This document shows positions 41,021-51,510 of a stretch of 64,000 nt of DNA, piece by piece. The notes beneath the pieces are model-generated. The model was not told the DNA's origin. It was given only the letters and a program-made list of their open reading frames with translations, and did not search any database. Positions within the stretch are counted from its first letter, which is position 1, and each line of letters begins with the position of its first letter. Source of the stretch: Gammaproteobacteria bacterium (GTDB lineage Bacteria; Pseudomonadota; Gammaproteobacteria; Steroidobacterales; Steroidobacteraceae); the NCBI GenBank assembly GCA_947452065.1, contig CANGBB010000003.1, positions 151,460-215,459 of the forward strand, given 5' to 3'. The position numbers and the translations under genes were made by a program.

Positions 41021-41926
41021 TCAGCCGCGGCGCGCGGCCCAGTTGGTGATCGCGACACCAGAGATGACTAGGAGCGAACCCAGTTGCTGGGCGCTGCTCA
41101 GTACCTCACCCAGAATCAGCCACCCGAGCACGGTCGCCACCAGTGGGTTCATGTAGGCGTAGGTACTGAGAGTCACTGGTGTCGTGCGCGGTGCCAACCA
41201 TGAAAATGCGGAGTGGCCGATGCAGGAGGCCGCCAGCACCAGATAAGACAATGGCAACAGGCTGTGCCATTGCCAATGCCAGTGAGCGGGTTCGCCACGC
41301 ACGATGCCTGCCAGACCGAGCAGCACTCCCCCGATCAACATCTGCCAGCCGATCAGCGTGCTGACCGGAAGCCGCGTCGACATGTTGCGCTGGTAGACCG
41401 AATTGACGGCCCAACCGAGGCAGCCGGCACAGGCAGCAAGTTCCGGCAGCAGGCTGCCACGAGCGGCGTGAGTCCACGGTTCGATGAGCAGTACCGCACC
41501 GCCAGTACCGGCGGCGACGCCAGCCAGTGCCAGTTTGCTGGGGCGATGCGCGCGCGCGCCGAAAGAGCCGAGCAGCACCACCCAGAAGGCCACGGTGGTG
41601 TTGAGCAGTGCGACCTCGTTGGATGGCAGGTACTGACTGGCCCAGAGGTTCATGCCATTGGAGAGCAGGAAACCACTCAGTGCCAGCACGACCAGGTCCT
41701 GCCACTCGCGACGTTGCGGCAGCATGCGAACGCCGCTCCAACGCGCATAGGCCAACATCAGCAGGCCAGCGCTGACGAAGCGGGTGCAGCCGAACAGCAA
41801 GGGCGGCAGCTGTTGCACGCCGACGCGGGTTGCCAGAAAGCTCGATCCCCACACCAGATACAGCGCAGCAAATGCCAGCACGATGCGCCCTCGTGGCGCA
41901 TCGTCTGGCGGGCCTGAGCCCTTCAT
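41021..41926 (-). CDS. EamA/DMT family transporter
   Basis: 301 residues with ten predicted membrane helices and two EamA repeats: YLVWGSSFLATRVGVQQLPP at the start and GWAVNSVYQRNMSTRLP opening the second. It ends YAYMNPLVATVLGWLILGE. The gene follows the M2 peptidase gene by 10 bp, so it may export amino acids or related products released by peptide hydrolysis; that link is inference. Confidence 0.84.
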   Translation of the reverse strand: MKGSGPPDDAPRGRIVLAFAALYLVWGSSFLATRVGVQQLPPLLFGCTRFVSAGLLMLAYARWSGVRMLPQRREWQDLVVLALSGFLLSNGMNLWASQYLPSNEVALLNTTVAFWVVLLGSFGARAHRPSKLALAGVAAGTGGAVLLIEPWTHAARGSLLPELAACAGCLGWAVNSVYQRNMSTRLPVSTLIGWQMLIGGVLLGLAGIVRGEPAHWHWQWHSLLPLSYLVLAASCIGHSAFSWLAPRTTPVTLSTYAYMNPLVATVLGWLILGEVLSSAQQLGSLLVISGVAITNWAARRG

Positions 41927-41936
41927 GGCATCAGGC

Positions 41937-43772
41937 TCAAATTTCAGTGCCCGGATCCCAGCCGCAGGTCTGTCCCCGGTTCTGCTCTTCCAGCCACTGA
42001 ATCAGCGGCTGGAAGTACTCGATGATGGCTGAGGCATCCATCTCACGTTTGCCGGTGAATTTTTCCAATGAGTCCTGCCAAGGCTGGCTCACGCCGGCGG
42101 CCAACATCTCTTGGAATTTTCTGCCAGCTTCGCGGTTGCCGAACACCGAGCACTCATGCAGCGGGCCCTTCCATCCGGCCGTCTCGCACAGCGCTTTGTG
42201 GAACTGGAACTGGATGATGAAAGACAAGAAGTAGCGCGTGTACGGGGTATTGGCCGGAACGTGGTACTTGGCACCGGCATCGAACTGCGATTCATCGCGT
42301 GCCACTGCGGGTTCGATGCCCTGATACTTGCGCCGCAGCTGCCACCAGGTGCGGTTGTAGTCGGCGGGCTTGATCTCGCCGGAGAACACACGCCAGCGCC
42401 ATTCGTCGACCACCTTGCCAAAGGGCAGGAAGGCGATCTTGTCGAGTGCCATCTTCATCTGCGCATTGATGATGGCCTCGCGGCTCGGCTGTGCGGCATG
42501 AGCCAGACCAATCTTGGCCAGATAGGCCGGCGTCACCGACAGGTTGACGGTATCTCCGACGGCTTCATGGAAGCCGTCATGCGCGCCGCCCTCGAACATG
42601 AAGGGCTGATCCTTGTAGCTCAGGTAGTAATAGACATGTCCCAGCTCATGGTAGATCGTGAAGAGATCTTCCTCGCTGGGATTCAGGCAGGTCTTGATGC
42701 GCACATCACTCTTGGAGTCGATGTGCCAGGCGCTGGCGTGGCACTGCACCTCGCGGTCACGTGGACGCGTCAGCATCGAGCGTTCCCAGAAGCTCTTCGG
42801 CAGCTCGGGGAAACCCAGCGACGTGTAGGCGCTCTCAGCCGACTTTGTCATGCGCACCGCATCCCACTTTTGCGTGACCAGCGCACGATCGGCGGACTCG
42901 ACACGTGCCTTGGGATAGGGCATCAGCAGATCGTCGTAGAGACGGTTCCATTGTTGCGCCCACATGTTGCCGAAGAGGTGCGCCGGAATCGGTTCGCCCG
43001 GCTTCACCTTGTCCGCACCATATTTCGCGCTGAGCTTCACGCGGGTGTAGCAGTGCAGCGCGTCGTACAGCGGCTTGACCTGATTCCACAGTTTTTCTGC
43101 CACGACGGAGAATTCGTCCGGTGACATGTCATAGCCGGCGCGCCATAGTGCACCGGTGTCCTTGTAGCCTAGCTCGCGTGCGCCCTCATTCTGCAGCTCG
43201 ACAAAGCGCTCGTAGTCCTTGCGCATCGGCGCCGCCTGATCGTGCCAGCCGGTCCATATCTTCAACGCTTCGTCGTAATTGCGCGTCTTCGCCAGCGCCT
43301 CGCCGAGACCATCGATGCCGAGGCATTTCTTGTCACCCTCGAGGCAGAACTTGCCCTTGCCATACGCGGCGTCGAGATCGGACGCCAGACGCGTCAGCTC
43401 GGCGCGTCGTGCCGCGTCGTCCGGTGCCGGTGTGCTGACGCCCTGCTTCAGCAGATAGATTGAGCGTTGCGATGCCGGTGACATCGGCTGACCGTCATAG
43501 GTTCTAGCCTGCTTCACTGCCGCGTTGAAGTACGCGAGGAAGCGATCGTTGGAGCGTGCGCTGACAGCCTGCGAGTCGTCGTTGATGTAGGTGGCTTGGA
43601 GCCAGCCAGATTGGTTTCCATCCAGCGACAGCTCGGCCATGTCCTTGTTCAATCGGGCAACGAACTGATCAGCTGATTCCTTGGGAGCTGACGTGCCCGA
43701 ATTGCCACAACCGGCGAGAAGCACCGCGGACACAGTCAGCAAGCCGTAGCGACACAAGCGCGAATGGTTCAT
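41937..43772 (-). CDS. Peptidyl-dipeptidase, M2 (ACE) family lipoprotein
   Basis: 611 residues from ATG 43772, which has AGGGGAA upstream; an earlier in-frame ATG at 43808 would bury the signal. Lipoprotein signal with lipobox LLAGC at about residue 21. The zinc site is complete: HELGH at 375-379 and the distal glutamate E403 in FHEAVGD. The family removes C-terminal dipeptides. Likely periplasm-facing and membrane-anchored, although a glycine after the lipidated cysteine does not settle inner or outer membrane. It lies 25 bp after the POT peptide transporter gene. Confidence 0.93.
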   Translation of the reverse strand: MNHSRLCRYGLLTVSAVLLAGCGNSGTSAPKESADQFVARLNKDMAELSLDGNQSGWLQATYINDDSQAVSARSNDRFLAYFNAAVKQARTYDGQPMSPASQRSIYLLKQGVSTPAPDDAARRAELTRLASDLDAAYGKGKFCLEGDKKCLGIDGLGEALAKTRNYDEALKIWTGWHDQAAPMRKDYERFVELQNEGARELGYKDTGALWRAGYDMSPDEFSVVAEKLWNQVKPLYDALHCYTRVKLSAKYGADKVKPGEPIPAHLFGNMWAQQWNRLYDDLLMPYPKARVESADRALVTQKWDAVRMTKSAESAYTSLGFPELPKSFWERSMLTRPRDREVQCHASAWHIDSKSDVRIKTCLNPSEEDLFTIYHELGHVYYYLSYKDQPFMFEGGAHDGFHEAVGDTVNLSVTPAYLAKIGLAHAAQPSREAIINAQMKMALDKIAFLPFGKVVDEWRWRVFSGEIKPADYNRTWWQLRRKYQGIEPAVARDESQFDAGAKYHVPANTPYTRYFLSFIIQFQFHKALCETAGWKGPLHECSVFGNREAGRKFQEMLAAGVSQPWQDSLEKFTGKREMDASAIIEYFQPLIQWLEEQNRGQTCGWDPGTEI

Positions 43773-43797
43773 GGAATTCCCCTTGATGTGGAGGCTT

Positions 43798-45306
<1,509 letters not shown>

Positions 45307-45327
45307 GGCCCCCACCCCTCTTAGTTG

Positions 45328-46083
45328 TTATTCCTCGACTGGCGCTTCGGGTCGCTTCCGGGTCAGGAAGCGCGCGAAGAGGATCCCGCCTTCATACAGT
45401 GCATACATCGGCAAAGCCATGATGGTCTGGCTGATCGCGTCCGGCGGCGTCAGGATGGCGGCGATCACGAAAATCGCGATCAGCACATAGCCGCGAATTT
45501 CTTTCAGCTTCTCGACCGACACCAGGCCGGTGGCCACCAACAGCACGACGGCTACGGGCACCTCGAAGGCGACGCCGAAAGCGAGCAGCATGACCAGCAC
45601 GAAGTCCATGTAGTTGGTGATGTCGGCCATCATCTGCACGCCCTTGGGCAGCGTGCCGACGAAGAATTTGAACATCACCGGGAACACGATCCAGTAGGCA
45701 AACGCAGCGCCGCAGTAGAACAGGAAGATGGCCGAGAACAGCAAGGGCCGCGCGAAGCGTTTCTCGCGCCGGTACAGACCGGGCGCTACAAAGGACCAGA
45801 TCTGGTACAGCACATAGGGCATGGCCAGTAGCAGCGCCACGATGAAGGCCAGTTTGAATGGTGTGGTGAAGGGCGAGGTGATGCTGGTGGCAATCAGCGT
45901 GGAGCCGCTGGGCAGCTCCTTCAGCAACGGCCGCTCAATCCACTCGAAGATTGCGTTGGCATAGATGGCGCAGGGCACAAAGATGATCAGCACGGCCGCG
46001 AATGCGCGCATCACCCGGTTGCGCAGTTCCAGCAGATGGGAAATCAGGGTGCCTTCGGCCAGCTTCTCAGATTCTTCGCTCAT
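45328..46083 (-). CDS. tatC: Sec-independent translocase subunit TatC
   Basis: 251 residues from ATG 46083; the upstream frame to 46113 is inside tatB. Six membrane helices. Opens with GTLISHLLELRNRVMRAF, the twin-arginine signal-binding region, and contains YQIWSFVAPGLYRREKRF and AFGVAFEVPVAVVLLV. With TatB it forms the receptor for folded twin-arginine substrates. Overlaps tatB by 17 bp. Confidence 0.97.
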   Translation of the reverse strand: MSEESEKLAEGTLISHLLELRNRVMRAFAAVLIIFVPCAIYANAIFEWIERPLLKELPSGSTLIATSITSPFTTPFKLAFIVALLLAMPYVLYQIWSFVAPGLYRREKRFARPLLFSAIFLFYCGAAFAYWIVFPVMFKFFVGTLPKGVQMMADITNYMDFVLVMLLAFGVAFEVPVAVVLLVATGLVSVEKLKEIRGYVLIAIFVIAAILTPPDAISQTIMALPMYALYEGGILFARFLTRKRPEAPVEE

Positions 46084-46483
46084 CCCGCTCTTCACTGCGC
46101 GGCGCGGCCGCATGGCTGGTATCCAACGGGTTTTGCGGATTCACTGACGACGCGTCGGGCGTCGGCGATTCCTGCGCTGACTGTGCAGCCGGCTGCGGGG
46201 ACGGCGGTCCCTGCACTTCGGCGGCGGTATCGTGCGGCGTATCGGCGACGCTGCTGTGGAGATCGCTGCTGGCCGATTCGAAGTCTTTCTGCACGTCGTG
46301 GACGCTGCTGCGGATGGTTTGGGTTTCGGATTCGAGCTGGTCGCGGAACTGACGCGCCATCACACGCGCACGACCCACCCACCGACCGATGCTGGCCGCC
46401 AGCTTGGGCAGCTTCTCCGGACCCAGCACAACCAGTGCCAGACCAAAGATCACCAGATATTCGGACCAGCCGACTTCAAACAT
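46067..46483 (-). CDS. tatB: Sec-independent translocase subunit TatB
   Basis: 138 residues. N-terminal FEVGWSEYLVIFGLALVVLGPEKLP has the TatB helix and hinge with the acidic residue. An amphipathic helix (LAASIGRWVGRARVMARQF) and a charged, poorly conserved tail follow. Middle gene of tatABC. Confidence 0.95.
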   Translation of the reverse strand: MFEVGWSEYLVIFGLALVVLGPEKLPKLAASIGRWVGRARVMARQFRDQLESETQTIRSSVHDVQKDFESASSDLHSSVADTPHDTAAEVQGPPSPQPAAQSAQESPTPDASSVNPQNPLDTSHAAAPRSEERDERRI

Positions 46484-46534
46484 GCAGGACCTTCCGCAGT
46501 CGCCGGCGGTTGACGGATCGGACGCTGAGCTGAA

Positions 46535-46786
46535 TCAGCTCTGGCCGGTGCCGGGCGGAGTCTTCTGCCCGCTGCGGTTGGTATCACTGAAATCGGCGTC
46601 TGGCTCGCCCGGGGCACCGAGTTTCTTGGCGGCCTGCTCCTCGTTCTCTCCGTCGCTCATGGCTTTCTTGAAGCCTTTGACCGCGGAGCCTAGGTCAGAA
46701 CCGATGTTCTTGAGCTTTTTGGTGCCGAAGACCAGCAAAACGACCAGCAGAATGACGAGCAAGTGACGTGGGGCGAAGAGATCCAT
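46535..46786 (-). CDS. tatA: Sec-independent translocase subunit TatA
   Basis: 83 residues from ATG 46786 (frame opens earlier at 46813 without homology). One membrane helix ([18 protein letters not shown]), the [21 protein letters not shown] amphipathic helix in part, and a charged tail. Forms the transport pore with TatBC. The start residues DLFAPRH differ from the more common GIGIWELL. Confidence 0.94.
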   Translation of the reverse strand: MDLFAPRHLLVILLVVLLVFGTKKLKNIGSDLGSAVKGFKKAMSDGENEEQAAKKLGAPGEPDADFSDTNRSGQKTPPGTGQS

Positions 46787-46872
46787 GGAGGGCCCTCCAA
46801 AAGTATGGGCCAATGATAGGCGAAAAGCGGGCGCGCGCAGGTGCCGATTGCCAACTGGTGCCCGGGAGGCGG

Positions 46873-47310
46873 TCAGGTCTCCAGCCAGAAGGTTGCCGGC
46901 CCGTCGTTGATCAGGTGAACCTGCATGTGCGCACCGAACTCGCCGCCCGCCGTGTTCGGATGCTGGCGGCGTGCCAGTTCCAGCAGTTCGTCGAAGAGGG
47001 CCCGCGCCAGCTGCGGCGGGGCCGCGGTGGAGAAGCCCGGGCGGTTGCCCGAGCGTGTATCCGCCGCCAGCGTGAATTGCGGCACCAGCAGCAGGCCGCC
47101 ACCGGTGTCGCGCACCGAGAGATTCATGCGGCCAGCCGGGTCGGCGAAGATGCGATAGTCGAGCAGCCGCGTCAGGAGCCGGGCAGCGCGCGCACCATCG
47201 TCGTCAGGCCGGACCCCAATGAAGGCCAGCAGTCCGGGGCCTATTTGGCCCTTGACCTGTCCTGCGACCTCGACGCGGGCCTCGGTCACACGTTGGAGCA
47301 GCGCGATCAT
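46873..47310 (-). CDS. dtd: D-aminoacyl-tRNA deacylase
   Basis: Removes D-amino acids (and glycine from tRNA-Ala) from mischarged tRNAs. 145 residues, same as E. coli. Opens [17 protein letters not shown]; the Gly-cisPro motif [11 protein letters not shown] closes the protein. The usual SQFTLAAD motif reads PQFTLAAD: the serine is proline while the threonine is kept. Upstream of tatA by 86 bp; divergent from the cytochrome gene. Confidence 0.95.
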   Translation of the reverse strand: MIALLQRVTEARVEVAGQVKGQIGPGLLAFIGVRPDDDGARAARLLTRLLDYRIFADPAGRMNLSVRDTGGGLLLVPQFTLAADTRSGNRPGFSTAAPPQLARALFDELLELARRQHPNTAGGEFGAHMQVHLINDGPATFWLET

Positions 47311-47311
47311 G

Positions 47312-47341
47312 TTGGCAAAATCCCGGTTGAAACTTTACACT
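47312..47341 (+). promoter_or_regulatory. Candidate promoter of the cytochrome c4 gene
   Basis: TTGGCA (47312-47317), 18 bp, TACACT (47336-47341); start near 47348, about 20 nt before the ATG, with GGAG at 47357-47360 as Shine-Dalgarno. It abuts the start of dtd. Confidence 0.5.
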
Positions 47342-47368
47342 TTGCGGCTGTTTTTCGGAGTAGAAAGT

Positions 47369-47998
47369 ATGCCGGTAAGGAATTTCGCCCTGCTCAGGGC
47401 TGCCTGTGTAGTGCTGCTGATGGTGGCGGGTGCCTCGGCCCATGCTGCGGGCGACGTTGCCCGGGGCAAGCTGTTGGCCTACACCTGCCTCGGTTGCCAC
47501 GGCATCGCCAATTACAAGAACGTCTACCCGACCTACAGCGTGCCGAAGCTGGCCGGTCAGCACCCCGAGTATCTGGCAGCGGCCCTGAAAGCCTATCGCA
47601 GCCAGGAGCGCTCACACGCCACGATGCATGCCCAGGCAGCTTCGCTGAGCGATGAGGACATTGCTGACATTGCCGCCTACTTTGCGGGCGAGCAGCTGAA
47701 GGCGGGCGGTGCAACCACTGGCACTGCGCCAAGCAAGGTGACGGAGCTGTGCGTGGCCTGTCACGGCAAGGATGGCGTGGGCATCATCCCCGACTACCCG
47801 AACCTCGCTGGCCAGCATGGGGATTATCTCGAGCGGGCACTGCTCGACTACAAGCGCGGCGCACGCAAGAACGCTGTGATGCCCGGCTTCGTCAGCACGC
47901 TGTCCGAGGCTGATATCCGTGCCATCGCCGAGTACTACGCCCAGCAGAAGCCGGGCCTGGGCACGGTCGCCCGACCGAGCTTCTGGTTCACGCGCTGA
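47369..47998 (+). CDS. Cytochrome c4-like dihaem protein
   Basis: 209 residues from ATG 47369 (GGAG 8 nt upstream); the frame is open from 47219 but that part overlaps dtd. Sec signal peptide (ARNFALL-type, cleaved near ASAHAAG), then two class I cytochrome domains, each with a haem motif, CLGCH and CVACH, and a likely axial methionine (HATMHAQ and NAVMPGF). Periplasmic electron carrier between bc1 complex and oxidases. Followed by a convergent S9-like gene. Confidence 0.93.
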   Translation: MPVRNFALLRAACVVLLMVAGASAHAAGDVARGKLLAYTCLGCHGIANYKNVYPTYSVPKLAGQHPEYLAAALKAYRSQERSHATMHAQAASLSDEDIADIAAYFAGEQLKAGGATTGTAPSKVTELCVACHGKDGVGIIPDYPNLAGQHGDYLERALLDYKRGARKNAVMPGFVSTLSEADIRAIAEYYAQQKPGLGTVARPSFWFTR

Positions 47999-48015
47999 GG
48001 CCTCAACGTTGAGCG

Positions 48016-49905
48016 TCAGCGGCCCGGTCTGCTGACGCTCTGCGCCGGCGCCGCTTCAGCGCCGGCCATCAGGAAATCCAGCATCACCCGCGTCAGTTCC
48101 GCGCGCCGCGCGGAGCCGACCTCCGGCATTGCGTCACCCACGGGACCGAACAGCGAGGCTCGACTGCGCGCCGCGCGTAGCCGCCATAGCAGTTGGTCAC
48201 CGGCTGCTGCATCCATTCGGGGTTCATTGAAACCGCGCGCCACCAGCACTGGCTTTTCGATGGCCAGCAGTGGCACCCCATTGGCGTCACCGTCGATGAC
48301 CACACCGCGCTGCAGTCGATCGCTGAATAGCGCCAGAGCGCCCAATGCCACGGCGCTGCATCGGCCACTGGCGACGATCGCGACCCGCGCTGGATCCAGA
48401 TCCGGCTGCGAAGCGATCCAAAGCAGCAGGGCACCGATCTGACGCACCGCATCCGAACGCTCCTCGCGGCTGATCAGGCGGCCGCGCAACTCAGGCGCCA
48501 GCACGGCGAATCCTCCGCCAGCCGCGAGCGACTGCAGCAGCGGATCGAAACGCGGTCGAGGCTGCGCATCTTCACCGGCCAGATAGATCACAACCGGTGA
48601 TCGCATTGCCGGACCATGCTTCGCGGTCTCAGCTGACGCGCTTGCCGACGGCTGCGGTCGGTACAGCAGCGCCGCAGCCTGTGTACCACCGCCTGTCGGC
48701 TTCCAAGCGCGGAAGCGAATCGCTTGCGGCTGACTGAAGCGGTTGCCACTCAGTGGTCCGGCCGACGCCTCAGTCCAGCGAACCAATGCATTGCTAGCCA
48801 CGTCGAGTACGAACACATCCGGCGGCGAGGTGGAATCTTCGCGATTGATCGCAAGCCGCGCTCCGGTCCGGTCGAACTGCAACGCGGAGATCACTCCGCG
48901 CGGCAGGCTGTCGATCACGCGCTCGGACGACTGTTGCTGGTCGATCAGTACCAAGCGACTCCAGCCGTTGTCGTCGTAGCTGTACGCCAGCCAGCGACCA
49001 TCGCCGCTGATTGCATAGTGTTCGACAGAATTTTTCATCGTGGGCGTCAGCGTCCGCGTGACCTGTCCGTCCAGACTGCGATATCGCAACTGCGACCACT
49101 CTTTGCCGGCGCGGTACAGCACACCGCGTCCATCCGGTGCGATGCGCGCGTCCTGCAACTGATCGGCAGCCGTCATGGCAACGATCAGCCGCCGTTCACC
49201 GCTGCTCACGTCGAGCCAGTGCAACTCGTACAGATCTGGCGCGGCGCGGTGTTCCAGCAGCAGGTAACGATCATCAAGCGACCAATCGAGCGCCAGCCAG
49301 TCGCCCGGCCCCTCAGTCAGTACCCGTGGCGCGTCGCGATGCCGCGTATCGAGCAGATACACGGCGCGATCCTGCCCCTGCAGCTTGGCACTGATAGCTA
49401 GACGCGCACCGTCATGGGCCCACAGAGGTCTTTCCGCGCCCCATTCCGGTCCCAGCAGCGGAGCGCTCGCATCGCTACGGTCGCTGAGGGCAACCTTGAC
49501 CAGCTCGGTTGCACCACTGGGCATCTGGCGCAGCACGGCAATCGCTTCTGACTGATAAGGTTGTGTTGCCGCTGCAATGTCGCGCGTGCCCGATGCGCTG
49601 CCGGCAATCCCGAGTGGTTCCGGACTGCCCAAGGGTGTGTCGATGCGATGCAGGCGCTCGAGTTCATCGCCACTCAGCACAATCAACAGACTGCCATCGG
49701 CGAGCCAGTCCACGAAACGCATGCCGCGCGACTGTTGCAGAGGTGCGAGCTGCTCAGTGAGCGCGCTGTCCTCCGGGTTCACGCCGTCATAGAGGAATCC
49801 ATCGTGTTCGATGCGCTGAGCCAGCGCCGGCCACGTCGCAAGCAGCAGCGCGGCGGCACACAGCGTGCCGCGCCGAGCACAAAGGCGATGCGAGCCAGAT
49901 TTCAT
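48016..49905 (-). CDS. S9 prolyl oligopeptidase-like protein lacking the catalytic triad
   Basis: 629 residues from ATG 49905 (a TTG at 49923 is less likely). Signal peptide ending ATWPALA. Beta-propeller-like repeats (about 40-390; RPLWAHDGARLAIS, ALDWSLDDRYLLLEH, YAISGDGRWLAYSYD) are followed by an alpha/beta hydrolase domain. The strand RVAIV and the following helix align with the usual RVAIMGGSYGG, but the elbow reads ASGRC, so glycine (about 514) stands for the nucleophile serine. GFNEPRM replaces the GxxD acid region and PVGDAM replaces the GEGH histidine. Probably non-catalytic; function unknown. Confidence 0.75.
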   Translation of the reverse strand: MKSGSHRLCARRGTLCAAALLLATWPALAQRIEHDGFLYDGVNPEDSALTEQLAPLQQSRGMRFVDWLADGSLLIVLSGDELERLHRIDTPLGSPEPLGIAGSASGTRDIAAATQPYQSEAIAVLRQMPSGATELVKVALSDRSDASAPLLGPEWGAERPLWAHDGARLAISAKLQGQDRAVYLLDTRHRDAPRVLTEGPGDWLALDWSLDDRYLLLEHRAAPDLYELHWLDVSSGERRLIVAMTAADQLQDARIAPDGRGVLYRAGKEWSQLRYRSLDGQVTRTLTPTMKNSVEHYAISGDGRWLAYSYDDNGWSRLVLIDQQQSSERVIDSLPRGVISALQFDRTGARLAINREDSTSPPDVFVLDVASNALVRWTEASAGPLSGNRFSQPQAIRFRAWKPTGGGTQAAALLYRPQPSASASAETAKHGPAMRSPVVIYLAGEDAQPRPRFDPLLQSLAAGGGFAVLAPELRGRLISREERSDAVRQIGALLLWIASQPDLDPARVAIVASGRCSAVALGALALFSDRLQRGVVIDGDANGVPLLAIEKPVLVARGFNEPRMDAAAGDQLLWRLRAARSRASLFGPVGDAMPEVGSARRAELTRVMLDFLMAGAEAAPAQSVSRPGR

Positions 49906-49987
49906 GCGCTTACTATGCGGCAAGCCATGAGTGTCGTTCCACAGTCCCTCCGAAAGAAAAGTGTGCGCATGCAGCAGGTGGTGTTCC

Positions 49988-50611
49988 TTGGCTGAGTCAT
50001 TGCAGTCGGCGGCGGCGATGGGCGTGACTCTGGACGCAGCTCAGGAGGCGGCTCTACTGCGCCTGCTCGATGAGTTGGAGCTCTGGGCCCGCGCCTACAA
50101 TCTGACGGCCATTGGCGATCGCGCCAGCATGATCACGCATCACCTGCTCGACAGTCTGAGCGTGGCTCCTTACCTCCATGGCACGCGCATCGCCGATCTT
50201 GGCACCGGTGCAGGGTTCCCGGGACTGCCGTTGGCCATCGCCTGTCCCGAGCGGCAGTTCACGCTGGTGGACTCCACCGCCAAGAAGATCCGCTTCATCG
50301 AACACGCGGTTCGAACGCTCGGGCTGGGTAATGTGCGGGCTGTCCACGCACGTATCGAACAACTTCCTGATCTGGCGCCGGCACCGGCCTGGGACACGGT
50401 GCTGGCTCGCGCTCTCGCGCCTGTCGACAAGCTGCTGCCGCTGGTGCGGCCCCTGTGTGGGCCGGAAACACGGGTACTGGCCATGTGCGGCCGGCGTCCC
50501 GATGCTGAACTGGCCGCGCTCCCCGCCGGATGGCGCCTGGTCTCGCTGCACTCGCTCCAAGTGCCCGGCCTGGACGCTGAGCGCCACCTGCTGGTCTTCG
50601 CAACCACCTGA
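49988..50611 (+). CDS. rsmG: 16S rRNA (guanine-527-N7)-methyltransferase RsmG (GidB)
   Basis: 207 residues from TTG 49988, the same length as E. coli RsmG. This start places the conserved W..AYNLT at the expected residue 33, while later ATG 50018 would cut the first helix. SAM motif ADLGTGAGFPGLPLAI; VDSTAKKIRFIEHAV follows. First of the rsmG-parA-parB group. In many bacteria mnmG would precede it; here mnmG is near 4.5 kb. Confidence 0.95.
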   Translation: MAESLQSAAAMGVTLDAAQEAALLRLLDELELWARAYNLTAIGDRASMITHHLLDSLSVAPYLHGTRIADLGTGAGFPGLPLAIACPERQFTLVDSTAKKIRFIEHAVRTLGLGNVRAVHARIEQLPDLAPAPAWDTVLARALAPVDKLLPLVRPLCGPETRVLAMCGRRPDAELAALPAGWRLVSLHSLQVPGLDAERHLLVFATT

Positions 50612-50661
50612 ATGCGTCGGGACGTTGTGTCACGGTCGGATGCATTAGACTGGCCACACTC

Positions 50662-51489
50662 ATGAAGCGCGTCATTGCGGTCGCCAACCAGAAAGGCGGT
50701 GTGGGCAAGACCACAACCGCCGTGAATCTCGCCGCCTCGCTGGCGGCTACGCGCCGCCGTGTGCTGCTGATCGACCTCGATCCCCAGGGCAATGCCACGA
50801 CGGGCTGCGGCATCGACAAGTCGCAGCTGGCCTGCGGCACTCTTGAGGTCCTGCTGGGCGAGCGCACCGTGGCGGAAGCCGCGGTAGAGCTGTCGACCCC
50901 AAACATGATGCTGGTGCCAGCCAATCAGGATCTCACCGCCGCTGAGGTGCAGCTGCTGGCACTTCCCGCCGGGCGCGAAGCCCGTCTGCGTGATGCACTG
51001 ACCGCGGTGCGCGACCGCTATGACGTCATCCTGATCGACTGCCCGCCATCACTGAACATCCTGACGGTCAACGCCTTCGTCGCCGCCGACGGCGTGTTGA
51101 TACCGATGCAATGCGAGTTTTACGCGCTGGAAGGGCTGTCGGCGCTGGTCTCCACCATCGAGCAGATTCGCATTGCGGTGAATCCTTCGCTGGAGATCGA
51201 AGGCATCCTGCGCACCATGTATGACCCCCGCAATAACCTCTCCGCCGAGGTCAGCGCGCAGCTGATCAATCATTTCGGCGACAAGGTGTTTCGCACCATC
51301 GTGCCGCGCAATGTGCGACTGGCCGAGGCGCCCTCTTTCGGACTGCCGGTGATGCAGCACGATCGCGAATCACGCGGCGCGCTGGCTTATCTGGCCCTCG
51401 CCGGTGAGATGCTTCGGCGCGAAGACGAGCAGCAGGCGGTATCATCAGCCGCTGCGCCGACTGCCGAAACCACCCACGGTCCGGGCTGA
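50662..51489 (+). CDS. parA: Chromosome partitioning ATPase ParA (Soj)
   Basis: 275 residues. Deviant Walker A NQKGGVGKTTTAVNLAAS at 9-26, Walker A' LLIDLDPQGNATTG and Walker B LIDCPPSLNIL. ATP-dependent, DNA-binding dimer that moves ParB-parS complexes. parB starts 21 bp downstream. The two parS sites are in recF. Confidence 0.97.
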   Translation: MKRVIAVANQKGGVGKTTTAVNLAASLAATRRRVLLIDLDPQGNATTGCGIDKSQLACGTLEVLLGERTVAEAAVELSTPNMMLVPANQDLTAAEVQLLALPAGREARLRDALTAVRDRYDVILIDCPPSLNILTVNAFVAADGVLIPMQCEFYALEGLSALVSTIEQIRIAVNPSLEIEGILRTMYDPRNNLSAEVSAQLINHFGDKVFRTIVPRNVRLAEAPSFGLPVMQHDRESRGALAYLALAGEMLRREDEQQAVSSAAAPTAETTHGPG

Positions 51490-51510
51490 TCCGGATACGG
51501 TGAGCACTGA

